A stretch of DNA of 57,676 bases from Fimbriimonas sp. Lineage in GTDB: Bacteria > Armatimonadota > Fimbriimonadia > Fimbriimonadales > Fimbriimonadaceae. Every line of letters starts with the position of its first letter. The first letter of the stretch is position 1. The notes under the pieces are model-generated. The model made no database searches and had not been told where the DNA came from. It saw only the letters and a list, made by a program, of their open reading frames with translations. Positions 45,781 through 54,746 of the stretch are shown here, one piece after another. The position numbers were made by a program, and so were the translations under genes. The stretch covers positions 1 through 57,676 of the forward strand of contig JARLGV010000082.1 in the NCBI GenBank assembly GCA_031292555.1, written 5' to 3'.

Positions 45781-46503
45781 ATGCTGATAACGGCCCTTGT
45801 CTTTGCCACTGCGATTCATGGTGCGGTTCCCGCGCGTTCGATCCTCGTCTTCTCCAAAACGGCGGGATTCCGGCACGATTCGATTCCGGTTGGACGCGCT
45901 GCCATCGTGGAGATGGGCGTTGCTCGCGGATGGACGGTCACGTGCAGCGAAGATGCGTCGGAGATCGACTCGGCGAAGCTCAAGTCGTTCGATGCGGTCG
46001 TATTCCTGAGTACGACCGGGACGATCCTGGACGGCAAGCAGGAGAAGGCGCTCATCGGCTTCATCCACGGTGGCGGCGGATTTGTTGGCGTCCACGCCGC
46101 CGCCGACTGCGAATACAAGTGGCCCTGGTACGGCAAGCTAGTAGGGGCGTATTTCGAGCAGCACCCTGCCCAGCAAGATGCCGTCGTCAAGATAGAGGAT
46201 ACGACTCACCCGAGCACCAAGGACCTGCCGAATCCGTGGCGAAGGCGGGACGAGTGGTACGACTATCGGACGAATCCACGCAGCTCCGTTCGCGTGCTTG
46301 CTTGCCTGGATCCGACAAGCTACACCGGGTCGAAGATGCTGCACGACCACCCAATCGTCTGGTGTCAGGAGTTCGAAGGCGGACGGAGTTGGTACACCGG
46401 CATGGGACATACCCAAGAGTCTTACAAGGATCCGGCCTACCTCAAAATGCTCGAAGAGGGAATTGAATGGGCTTGCGGCAAGAGTAAACGGGGCGACCGC
46501 TAA
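45781..46503 (+). CDS. ThuA-like domain protein, exported
   Basis: A 240-residue ThuA-family protein with a signal peptide (M-L-I-T-A-L-V-F-A-T-A-I-H-G-A). The fold marks are V-F-S-K-T-A-G-F-R-H near 23-32, G-G-G-G-F-V-G-V-H-A-A-A-D near 96-108 and Y-T-G-M-G-H-T near 207, where the histidines line the active cleft. Unlike the ThuA at 12795 it is exported. It precedes a Gfo/Idh/MocA gene by 120 bases, a ThuA-Gfo pairing known from trehalose-oxidising systems, and faces the sugar importer, which suggests a common substrate. Confidence 0.88.
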   Translation: MLITALVFATAIHGAVPARSILVFSKTAGFRHDSIPVGRAAIVEMGVARGWTVTCSEDASEIDSAKLKSFDAVVFLSTTGTILDGKQEKALIGFIHGGGGFVGVHAAADCEYKWPWYGKLVGAYFEQHPAQQDAVVKIEDTTHPSTKDLPNPWRRRDEWYDYRTNPRSSVRVLACLDPTSYTGSKMLHDHPIVWCQEFEGGRSWYTGMGHTQESYKDPAYLKMLEEGIEWACGKSKRGDR

Positions 46504-46622
46504 CACCGTAACTTCGTCGGCCAGAGTCACCAAAGCAGGAGATCCCGGGACGATCGCGAAACAATTCACGTGCGAGCGGAGCCGATACAGGTCGAGCCGC
46601 TCCTTTCACAGACGAGAGAATC

Positions 46623-47939
46623 ATGGCAAACGGAATCACGAGAAGAGATGTGTTGCGAGGCTCGGCAGCCGCGGTTGTCGGTTTGGCAGTGGGCAAAGTG
46701 GAAGCGGCCGGTGGACCGCAACTTCGTTCAAAGGGCGACGGCCGCTTGCGGATCGGCATTATTGGATGCGGCGGAAAGGGTTGGAGCGGTATGCAGGACG
46801 CCGCCCGATTCGGAGACATCGTCTCGCTGTGCGATATCGACGCTCAGAATCGCTCCAAGGCGATGCTGGAGCACCCGCGGGCGTCGGCGTTTGACGACTA
46901 TCGCGCCATGTACGACGCGATGCGCGGCAAGCTCGATGCGGTAGTCATCAGCACCCCCGACCATCATCACGCGATCGCCACATCGTTGGCCCTGCACCAC
47001 GGATTGCACACCTACTGTGAAAAGCCGTTGACGCGCACGATTTGGGAGGCGCGGCAGATCGCAAAACTTGCTCGCGAGAAAAAGCTTGCCACTCAGATGG
47101 GAAACCAAAGCACCGCAAGCACCAATATGCGCAAAGTGGCGGCCCACATCCAAGCCGGCACATTCGGCCACGCGAAGGAGGTCTACCTGTGGACTGACCG
47201 TGCCAAAGGGTGGTGGCCCCAGGGCGTCGCGCGCCCCAAGCCATCGAACCCTCCTAAGACGGTCGATTTCGACCTTTGGTTGGGCCCCCGCCCCATACGG
47301 CCGTATGCAGACGGATATCACCCGTTCGCTTGGCGAGGCTGGTGGGACTTCGGAACCGGCTCTTTGGGCGACATGGGTTGCCACATCTTCAACATGCCGT
47401 TCATGGCCCTCGACCTACGCGACCCAGTTGCGGTTCGTGCCGAAACGAGCGGACACAACCGGGACAGTTTCCCGGAATGGGCCATCGTCCACTATGAGTT
47501 CGGAGAACGCAACGGTCGTCCGCCCGTTACTTTGCACTGGCACGACGGCGGAAAGCGGCCGGATCCCGCGCTTGCGCCGGGAATCACCTATAACGGTAAC
47601 GGTTCGCTGGTCGTATGCGAAAAGGCGACGATCTACTGCCCCGACGAATCCAACACGGAATTCCATATCGTTGGCGGGGCCGCCATGCCTGATATCGACG
47701 TTGACGAGTCGCCGGGACACATGGCCGAGTTCATTCGTGCGGCCCAGGGAGGGAAGCCGGCGAGATCCAATTTCCCCGACTACGCCGGTGGCCTAACGGA
47801 AACCGTTCTTCTCGGAAATCTGGCCATTTGGGCGGATGGTCCGCGGCTCGAGTGGGACGCCCACCAGATGCAGGTGAAGGGCACGCATGAGTTCGATTCT
47901 CTCATCAAACCGACCTTCAATTCTGGGTGGGGCGTATAG
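46623..47939 (+). CDS. Tat-exported Gfo/Idh/MocA oxidoreductase
   Basis: A 438-residue oxidoreductase. I-T-R-R-D-V-L-R-G at 5-13 followed by a hydrophobic stretch is a twin-arginine signal, so the folded cofactor-bound protein is exported. The Rossmann motif I-I-G-C-G-G-K-G is at 46-53 and the catalytic E-K-P at 133-135. G-S-L-G-D-M-G-C-H near 247-255 is the substrate-site histidine block. Tat-exported members are typical of periplasmic sugar oxidation in Bacteroidetes, Planctomycetes and Armatimonadota. It pairs with the ThuA gene just upstream. A small hairpin and T-run at 47984-48001 end its transcript. Confidence 0.92.
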   Translation: MANGITRRDVLRGSAAAVVGLAVGKVEAAGGPQLRSKGDGRLRIGIIGCGGKGWSGMQDAARFGDIVSLCDIDAQNRSKAMLEHPRASAFDDYRAMYDAMRGKLDAVVISTPDHHHAIATSLALHHGLHTYCEKPLTRTIWEARQIAKLAREKKLATQMGNQSTASTNMRKVAAHIQAGTFGHAKEVYLWTDRAKGWWPQGVARPKPSNPPKTVDFDLWLGPRPIRPYADGYHPFAWRGWWDFGTGSLGDMGCHIFNMPFMALDLRDPVAVRAETSGHNRDSFPEWAIVHYEFGERNGRPPVTLHWHDGGKRPDPALAPGITYNGNGSLVVCEKATIYCPDESNTEFHIVGGAAMPDIDVDESPGHMAEFIRAAQGGKPARSNFPDYAGGLTETVLLGNLAIWADGPRLEWDAHQMQVKGTHEFDSLIKPTFNSGWGV

Positions 47940-47983
47940 CCGAACTGGCATCAATACGGTCCCGGTAAGGTCCTATTTTCAAT

Positions 47984-48001
47984 AGGTCGTTTGACCTTTT
48001 T
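47984..48001 (+). terminator. Terminator of the ThuA-Gfo unit, with an overlapping alternative hairpin
   Basis: AGGTC (47984-47988) pairs with GACCT (47993-47997), followed by a run of five T ending at 48001. An alternative hairpin, CCTATT/AATAGG at 47972-47986, shares AGG with it. The -10 of the next gene begins at 48006. Confidence 0.45.
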
Positions 48002-48005
48002 GGCA

Positions 48006-48011
48006 TATCAT
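48006..48011 (+). promoter_or_regulatory. -10 box (TATCAT) of the 48020 gene
   Basis: TATCAT lies 8 bases before the ATG at 48020, directly after the terminator of the preceding unit. Confidence 0.4.
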
Positions 48012-48019
48012 GTAGGCCT

Positions 48020-51000
48020 ATGAATGCTATGGCATGCTTTGCCCGCTTGTTCCGCTCAGCACCTAACAAGAGGCGAACTGCCATGCGGCTGCCAATCCTA
48101 TTCCTTGGATGCCTGCTATTGTCTTCAGTGGGGCAGGCTCAGTTGGCATCCTCAGCTTGGCCGAAGTACCGGGCCAACATCGACAATACCGGCGCTTCCT
48201 TGGGATCCGGGGCGACAAACGCAGTCAAATGGACGGCTGCCGTAAGCTTCAGCGTCACGTCGGACTCTTTGGCAATCGGCGCCGATGGGACGATCTATGT
48301 CGGATCGGCAGATGGCAACCTCTATGCGCTCAACGGTAATACCGGCGCCCAAAAGTGGGCCTACCAGACCGGCGGTGAGATAGACGGCTCGCCCGCGATC
48401 GGCTCAGACGGCACTGTTTACGTTGGGTCGTCGGACAACAGCGTGTATGCCCTTGATGGGTCGACTGGCGCCCTAAAGTGGTCCTATGCTACTGGCGACA
48501 TGGTACTCGCCTCCCCCGCCATTGCGACGGACGGCACGATCTACATTGGCAGTCTCGATGGCAGTCTCTACGCGTTGAATCCTGCTACAGGCGTGGTGAA
48601 GTGGACCTTTGCGACGCAATCGTCGGGCAGCGGTATTGCCAGTTGCCCAGCAATCGGTTCGGATGGCACCGTCTATCTCGGAGCGCTTGACGATAATGTC
48701 TACGCGATCAACCCGAAGACGGGAACCGCAAAGTGGACCTTCACCACCGGAAACTGGGTTTGGGCATCGCCGGCTCTCGGTTCCGACGGAAACGTCTATA
48801 TCGGCTCTGAGGACAACACGCTATACGCCCTCAACGCAGCGACGGGAGCCAAAGTATGGACGCTTACGACCGGCGACCAGATCAACTCATCGGCGGCTAT
48901 CGGACCGGACGGGTCCATTTACGTCGGATCAGACGACAACTACCTTTACGCGGTGAAGAACGGGGCGCTTGCCTGGCAGTTCCTCGCAAGCAGCAGCATC
49001 GACTCCTCCCCCACCGTCGATGCTAGTGGAATTGTCTACGTCGGCAGTTGGGACAATAACCTCTATGCAATCGACGGAGGCACCGGCAACCAGATCTGGC
49101 AGTACGCAACCGGTAACTCGGTCGTTGCCTCCCCCGTAATCGGAATCGACGGCACGCTGTATGTCGAGTCGACCGACAACACCGTGTATGCGCTTAAGAG
49201 CGTTCCCCTTTCCTTGACTACGCTCACGTTGAATCCCACTACGGTGTTGGGCGGTACCTCTTCTACCGGCACTGTCTCGCTGAATAGCCCGGCCCCCTCG
49301 GGAGGCGAGACGATCGCGCTTTCAAGCAACATCGGAGCCGCGACGGTACCGGCGACCGTCACCATCGCACAAGGCCAGACGACGGCAACGTTCATGGTGT
49401 CAACATCTTCGGTCGCAACCGCCGCCACAGCAACGATCAAGGCGACTTTGGGAAGCGCATCGCTATCGGCCGCTCTGACGATCAATCCGATTCAACTATC
49501 GAGCCTCACGGTGTCTCCCACATCCGTTTTGGGCGGATCGCCGTCCACCGGAACGCTAACCCTGAATGGGCCTGCCCCGTCGGGCGGCGTCATTGTCGCG
49601 GTCTCTTCAAACAATGCGGCCGCAACCGCGCCGACATCGGTGACAGTGGCGGCCGGAACTACGTCGGCGACGTTCACGATCGCAACGTCGGCGGTAGGTT
49701 CTTCCACGCCCGTCACGATCAGCGGTTCGCTGAACGGCTCGCAGGCATCGGCGACCTTGACCCTTATGCCGGCAGCGGTCACAAGCCTTACGCTCGCGCC
49801 AACCGAAGTGGTCGGAGGCAACCCCTCGACGGGAACCGTAAAGCTGAACGGGCCCTCGCCAGCCGGTGGCGCCGTCGTCAGTCTTACGTCGAGCACTCAA
49901 AGCGCAACTGTCCCGGCGACGGTTACAGTCGCTGCCGGATCGACCTCCGCGACATTCTCGGTAACAACGACGGTCGTCACCTCTACTACGACCGCCACGA
50001 TCTCGGCTACCCTCGGCGGCAGCACCCAAACGGCCACCCTCACGATCGATACGCCGCTACTTCAATCGGTCTCGGTCTCCCCCACAACCGTGGTCGGTGG
50101 AAACGGTTCCGTAGGAACCGTGACTCTCAGCCGGCCTTCCACATCTGGCGGAACAAGCGTTGCCCTGACTGCCACCGGGCCGGCGGCCTCGACTCCCAGT
50201 TCGGTCACGGTAGCGGCCGGTGAGACGACCGCGACGTTCCCAGTCACCACTTCCGGCGTGTCCGTTACAACGACGAGTACAGTCACCGCTTCCCTAAGCA
50301 GCATTAGCGCTACGGCTTCGCTTACGATCAACCCCGCGACACTCACCGGCGTTTCGGTCAACCCGAATCCAATTCCCGGAGGCTCAACTGCTACCGGAAC
50401 GCTGACGCTAAACGGCGCGGCGCCAACCGGCGGTTTGGTGGTCACACTGTCTTCGAGCACGCCCGACGCGACAGTTCCTGGCTCGGTGACGATACCGGCA
50501 GGCGCACAGGGCGCCACGTTCGCGGTTGGAACCAAGGCCGTAACCAAGACGGCCACTGGTACGATTACCGCTCAATTCGGTTCGGTGACCCAAACGGTCG
50601 CGATCTCGGTAGTGCCAGCTTTTCTCTCCTCGGTGACCGTCTCGCCGAAAGAGGTCGTAGGTGCGTCGAAGACAACCGTGACCGGAACGGCCTCCCTTGC
50701 GGGAACGGCGCTAGGAGCAGGTGTGACGGTCAAGTTGAAGAGTTCCAACACTAAAGTTGCAACGGTGCCCGCTTCGGTCCGGATCCTGCCCGGCAAGTCA
50801 TCGGCTATTTTTGCGGTCAATCATCTTCGGGTGACCTCTAGCCAGACGGTGACGATCACGGCTTCATCTGGCACGGTAAGTGTGACGACGGTCTTGACCG
50901 TCGACCCCTTCACCGTCACCGGCCTGACCATCTCCCCCGCATCCGTTGCCGGGGGGAAGACTGCCACCGGCGTGGTGACGCTGAATGCAAAGCCCAAGGC

Positions 51001-51481
51001 GGCGATCTCGGTCACCCTGAGTTCAAATTCCAAGAGCGCCACCGTTCCCGCATCAGTATCGGTCCCCGCCAATGCAACTACCGGCAAGTTTACGATCTCG
51101 ACAAAGGCGGTTTCCGCTGAGGCGACCGCGACGATCACCGCCAAATTGGGCAGCAGTTCGGCACAGGCCAGCCTGAAGATCGAAGCCGCTGTTCTTCGGT
51201 CGATATCGGTCAAGCCGACGACCGTCAAGGGGAGTTCTACGGTTGTCGTGACCGGCACTGTCACTCTCAGCGGCCCCGCACCAACGGGTGGGGCCGTCGT
51301 CAGCTTGTCAAGCTCAAACGCTGCGGCGGCTTCGGTTCCGGCAACGGTTATGGTCGCCGCCGGGCGATCGACCGCTACATTCCTCGTGACCCATAAGAAG
51401 GTCTCGGTGTCCACGTTGGTTACGCTCACGGCGACCCTTCAAGGAGTCACCGTTACGACAAATCTTGGAGTGACGCTGTGA
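48020..51481 (+). CDS. Surface protein: PQQ-type beta-propeller plus eight Ig-like repeats
   Basis: A 1153-residue exported protein; the signal peptide lies after residue 22, so the ATG at 48083, following AGAGG, may be the real start. About 60-395 is an eight- to nine-bladed PQQ-like propeller with W-x-F/Y-x-T-G and D-G-T-I/V-Y-V-G-S repeats (for example G-T-V-Y-V-G-S-S-D-N-S-V-Y). From 395 to the end come eight Ig-like repeats of about 90 residues, each opening L-x-V/L-x-P-T-x-V-x-G-G and ending with a T-L/S-T/L-I-N-P strand. Repeats 6 and 8 carry a short insert (T-V-T-G-T). Such architectures are adhesins or surface stalks. No cofactor site is evident. Confidence 0.82.
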   Translation: MNAMACFARLFRSAPNKRRTAMRLPILFLGCLLLSSVGQAQLASSAWPKYRANIDNTGASLGSGATNAVKWTAAVSFSVTSDSLAIGADGTIYVGSADGNLYALNGNTGAQKWAYQTGGEIDGSPAIGSDGTVYVGSSDNSVYALDGSTGALKWSYATGDMVLASPAIATDGTIYIGSLDGSLYALNPATGVVKWTFATQSSGSGIASCPAIGSDGTVYLGALDDNVYAINPKTGTAKWTFTTGNWVWASPALGSDGNVYIGSEDNTLYALNAATGAKVWTLTTGDQINSSAAIGPDGSIYVGSDDNYLYAVKNGALAWQFLASSSIDSSPTVDASGIVYVGSWDNNLYAIDGGTGNQIWQYATGNSVVASPVIGIDGTLYVESTDNTVYALKSVPLSLTTLTLNPTTVLGGTSSTGTVSLNSPAPSGGETIALSSNIGAATVPATVTIAQGQTTATFMVSTSSVATAATATIKATLGSASLSAALTINPIQLSSLTVSPTSVLGGSPSTGTLTLNGPAPSGGVIVAVSSNNAAATAPTSVTVAAGTTSATFTIATSAVGSSTPVTISGSLNGSQASATLTLMPAAVTSLTLAPTEVVGGNPSTGTVKLNGPSPAGGAVVSLTSSTQSATVPATVTVAAGSTSATFSVTTTVVTSTTTATISATLGGSTQTATLTIDTPLLQSVSVSPTTVVGGNGSVGTVTLSRPSTSGGTSVALTATGPAASTPSSVTVAAGETTATFPVTTSGVSVTTTSTVTASLSSISATASLTINPATLTGVSVNPNPIPGGSTATGTLTLNGAAPTGGLVVTLSSSTPDATVPGSVTIPAGAQGATFAVGTKAVTKTATGTITAQFGSVTQTVAISVVPAFLSSVTVSPKEVVGASKTTVTGTASLAGTALGAGVTVKLKSSNTKVATVPASVRILPGKSSAIFAVNHLRVTSSQTVTITASSGTVSVTTVLTVDPFTVTGLTISPASVAGGKTATGVVTLNAKPKAAISVTLSSNSKSATVPASVSVPANATTGKFTISTKAVSAEATATITAKLGSSSAQASLKIEAAVLRSISVKPTTVKGSSTVVVTGTVTLSGPAPTGGAVVSLSSSNAAAASVPATVMVAAGRSTATFLVTHKKVSVSTLVTLTATLQGVTVTTNLGVTL

Positions 51482-51592
51482 TGCCGCCTGCTGAGTCTGG
51501 GCGAAGAATTGCCTGCGCCTGACCCAAGTCAACCTCCACCCATTCAGCTTCTCTCTCTTTTCGCCTTCCTATTGATATTTTCGGGGACATCG

Positions 51593-54214
51593 ATGAACCT
51601 AAGCCGCTCAACACTAGCTCTCGCTTTCTCGGTGGTAATCGCCAGCCAAACCGCGTCTGGAGTGGATAGCCGTCAAAAGGTCAAGCTCCTGGCAGCCAAC
51701 TTGCAGGAGATCTACACCGGCCGTTTGTTGGTGAAAGTCAACGGCGCCAACCGAATCGAAGGCAAGCCTGCGATTCTGAGCATCCAACAAGCCGGCCGGC
51801 TTTCATTCAAACTCCGCGGTGGCCACCTTCTTGCCGGCATGCCTCACGGTGGATGGACGGTCTGGCAAATTCCCGTGGAAGAGGATCCGCGTGTCGCCGT
51901 ACAGGCGCTTAAGGGCGACCCTGACGTGATCTGTGCCGAACCGGTGAACAAGGTCTATGCCCTTGATCTTCCCGTTCCCAACGATCCCGATTGGGCCTAC
52001 ATCGAGACGAGCACCCAGTACGTGTTGAACCTCGGTTCCGGTTCCGGTTCTGGTTCGGGAAGTTCGGGTGGCGGATCTCACTCCCTCGGCTTCCGGCGCC
52101 TCTGGAACGTTTGGGACATCAATGCGGTGACCGACGACACGGGTGGAGTCGTGTCCGGCGGTTGGGCGGTTTACCCAGGAACCTGGTACACCGCAGCGAC
52201 GAAGCCCGCCGACTGCCCGATCATCGCGTTCGTCGACACGGGCGTGGACATGGACCACCCCGACTTCATCAACGCAGGCGGAACCGGCTCAGATGTGACG
52301 AAGGGCGGACAGATTATCAAGTCGTTGAGCGGCTATTTCACGAACGGGCAGTTTGTTCCCGGTGGCGATCCGACAGACCAAAACGGTCATGGCACGCATG
52401 TGGCAGGAATAGCGATCGCCGCCGGAAACAACGGCGCGTTTGGCGGGAAGGGAATGATCGGCGTTGGATACAACTCACGGGGGATCGTTTTACGCGTTTT
52501 CGACGCGCAGGGGAACTCGACCGACGCCGACGCGGCCGCCGCGATCTACTATGCGGCCGATAAGGGCGCCGCGATCATCAACCTCTCTTTGGGGACCACA
52601 AACTACTCTCAAGTCTTTCAGGATGCGGTGACCTATGCCACCCAAAAGGGATCGCTCGTGGTTTGTGCCGGCAACGAGAGTGGTAGCGGGGGAGGCAGCC
52701 TCGGACCGATCTACCCGGCGGCATGTTCCGGGGCACTTGGTGTGACGGCGAACGCCCCCGGGCTCTATCCGGCAGATGACTACTATGCCGGTTCAGGGAA
52801 CTACGTCGGAATAGCCGCTCCAGGCGGCGATGTTATATCTAGCATCAGTTCCTATATCATCCAGTACGTGTGGTCCACATCGTGCCGCTATGCATGCGAG
52901 TTGAGCCAGAGCTCGCAGGTGATACCGCCTTACACGCTGGACTACACCTACCTAATCGGGACGTCGATGGCATGCCCGCACGTTTCAGGAGCCGCCGGTC
53001 TCTACTACGGCCAGAACGGGATGCATCAGTCCGATGGATTCGCCAACCTCAAGGCATTTCAGGCCCTCCAGATCAGTTCGATGGGTACGGCAGGCGCGCC
53101 TAACGGCGGGTGGGAGCCGTCCCAGGGGTTTGGCTCGCTGGACGTTCAAGGACTCCTGCAACTCTCGCAGAACTCAAATCCCCGCCAGGCGACGGTAGGA
53201 GACGTCACTGGGATCGTCTACTTCGGAGGGGTCGCAACCAAGAACTTGACAGTCGCCGCTACGGAAGTTGCAGCGCCCCACCGGACATTCCGAACCACTA
53301 CCTTTGACGACGGGACATACCGATTCGACTCGTTCCCCGGCGGCGTATACGACATCACGGCGACGGCCTACACGATCACCAAGACGAAACGCGTCATGGT
53401 GACCAACGGTTGCGATATGCCGGGAGTGGACTTCTTCGTCGGGCCGCTTGTGAGCGATCCGACCCCGCCCGTCGTTGCCCGATTCAATTTCCTTGGGAGC
53501 ACAAGGAACTCCATGGATTTCGACCAATGGGGCTACGATACGGAAACGGAGATCGATTCGGTCAAGGCCCAGATCGGCAGCACTCTGGGCGGATCCGATA
53601 TCTTGGCGCCGCAACTCGTGCTGCCAGGCACCACAAAGGTCCACCTAACGGGATTCCTTTTGCCGACCCACTACTATGCGACCTTCAACTATACAAACGG
53701 CATCGGGGGGACAAGCAGAGGCATCCGGGCGGCAGAGATCGACACGGCGGACGCATTTGTTGCCGATGCGAACCCGACAGGAAACCGCCTCCTAAGCCAT
53801 ATCGACGTCACGGCGGGAAGCGCTGGAATGAACAAGGTCGCCTACATCGGAGTGGACCTGTCCAGTCTTGGCAACAATATCTCCAGCATGAAGCTGAATC
53901 TGACAGGGTCGGCGAAAGGATCTGCGGTTCCGGTTGGCGTCTACGGTACAAACAACCCGTCATGGAGTGAGGTCAAGTTGACGTGGAGGAATGCGCCCAC
54001 CATCGTCGGCTCCGCCGTCAGCGATCAGACGGTGAACAAACTGGGGACCTACTCGTGGGACATCACTTCGTTGGCACAGGCAGCAAAGCAAGCGGGAGCC
54101 AAGATGATGACGGTGGCCATCAAGTGCGACGCCCTTTCATCGACGGGGGCAACGTTCAGCAGCCGCCGAGCGAAGCTTTCTGGTCCACTTGTCACCCTGA
54201 CCTCGAATGACTGA
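51593..54214 (+). CDS. Subtilisin-like (S8) serine protease with C-terminal beta domains
   Basis: An 873-residue secreted protease. GGGGA before the ATG supports this start over 51509. Signal peptide to about residue 22, then a propeptide (G-R-L-L-V-K-V-N to about 125). A Gly-Ser stretch (148-160) precedes the catalytic domain: Asp213 in V-D-T-G-V-D, His264 in N-G-H-G-T-H, oxyanion Asn359 in A-G-N-E-S, Ser456 in G-T-S-M-A-C-P. Around 555 a carboxypeptidase-regulatory-like domain follows, and about 730-873 is a DNRLRE/CBM96-like beta-sandwich that may bind glycans or a surface. It lies 111 bases after the surface-protein gene and could process or share a site with it. Confidence 0.92.
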   Translation: MNLSRSTLALAFSVVIASQTASGVDSRQKVKLLAANLQEIYTGRLLVKVNGANRIEGKPAILSIQQAGRLSFKLRGGHLLAGMPHGGWTVWQIPVEEDPRVAVQALKGDPDVICAEPVNKVYALDLPVPNDPDWAYIETSTQYVLNLGSGSGSGSGSSGGGSHSLGFRRLWNVWDINAVTDDTGGVVSGGWAVYPGTWYTAATKPADCPIIAFVDTGVDMDHPDFINAGGTGSDVTKGGQIIKSLSGYFTNGQFVPGGDPTDQNGHGTHVAGIAIAAGNNGAFGGKGMIGVGYNSRGIVLRVFDAQGNSTDADAAAAIYYAADKGAAIINLSLGTTNYSQVFQDAVTYATQKGSLVVCAGNESGSGGGSLGPIYPAACSGALGVTANAPGLYPADDYYAGSGNYVGIAAPGGDVISSISSYIIQYVWSTSCRYACELSQSSQVIPPYTLDYTYLIGTSMACPHVSGAAGLYYGQNGMHQSDGFANLKAFQALQISSMGTAGAPNGGWEPSQGFGSLDVQGLLQLSQNSNPRQATVGDVTGIVYFGGVATKNLTVAATEVAAPHRTFRTTTFDDGTYRFDSFPGGVYDITATAYTITKTKRVMVTNGCDMPGVDFFVGPLVSDPTPPVVARFNFLGSTRNSMDFDQWGYDTETEIDSVKAQIGSTLGGSDILAPQLVLPGTTKVHLTGFLLPTHYYATFNYTNGIGGTSRGIRAAEIDTADAFVADANPTGNRLLSHIDVTAGSAGMNKVAYIGVDLSSLGNNISSMKLNLTGSAKGSAVPVGVYGTNNPSWSEVKLTWRNAPTIVGSAVSDQTVNKLGTYSWDITSLAQAAKQAGAKMMTVAIKCDALSSTGATFSSRRAKLSGPLVTLTSND

Positions 54215-54251
54215 TCGCGGTCAGGCAACTCAAATCGGGTAAGACCTCGGC

Positions 54252-54665
54252 ATGATTCAACCTTCAGCGACAAGCCGAGGCTTCCACCATATCGCCATCC
54301 GGGCTTTCGACTTCGGTGCAACTGTCCACTTCTATGAAGAAGCGATCGGTTGCGTGCGGCGATTCGGGTGGGGTGAGGGCCAGTCAAGCGCCGCTTTGAT
54401 GGACGTGGGGGACGGCAACTACGTCGAGATCTTTGCAGGCCGAGATCCCGGCGAGGTGCCGGAAGGCGGGATTATCCACTTTGCGCTTCGAACTGACAAC
54501 GCGGATGCGGCCTACGCCCGAGCGGTGGCCGGCGGCGCTGCGCCGATGATCGAGCCGAAAGACGTGTCCCCTGCCAACGCCGACCACCCCATCACCTTGC
54601 GAGTGGCATTCGTAAAGGGCCTAAACGGCGAGGTCATCGAGTTCTTTCAGAACGACGAACTCTGA
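54252..54665 (+). CDS. VOC-family (glyoxalase/bleomycin-resistance) metalloprotein
   Basis: A 137-residue vicinal-oxygen-chelate protein, one domain of two beta-alpha-beta-beta-beta modules. Likely metal ligands are His12/13 in F-H-H-I-A-I, Glu in Y-V-E-I-F-A near 59, His in I-I-H-F-A-L near 77 and Glu in G-E-V-I-E-F-F near 131, the usual four positions. Family roles are lactoylglutathione lyase, dioxygenases and drug binding; the specific role is not deducible. TAAGAC at 54240-54245, six bases upstream of the ATG, misses the TANNNT pattern only in its last base. Confidence 0.85.
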   Translation: MIQPSATSRGFHHIAIRAFDFGATVHFYEEAIGCVRRFGWGEGQSSAALMDVGDGNYVEIFAGRDPGEVPEGGIIHFALRTDNADAAYARAVAGGAAPMIEPKDVSPANADHPITLRVAFVKGLNGEVIEFFQNDEL

Positions 54666-54683
54666 GCCGGCCGAGACGCACCG

Positions 54684-54703
54684 GGAGTGGTGGAGTAGTG
54701 GAG
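54684..54703 (+). repeat. Second copy of the GGAGTGGTGGAGTAGTGGAG 20-mer
   Basis: Identical to 39126-39145. Here it lies in the 81-base gap between convergent genes, without the flanking inverted repeat of the first copy. Confidence 0.5.
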
Positions 54704-54746
54704 ATTGCCCTGGGCGAGTCTGCCATCACTCCGGTTCCCCGCGCCC

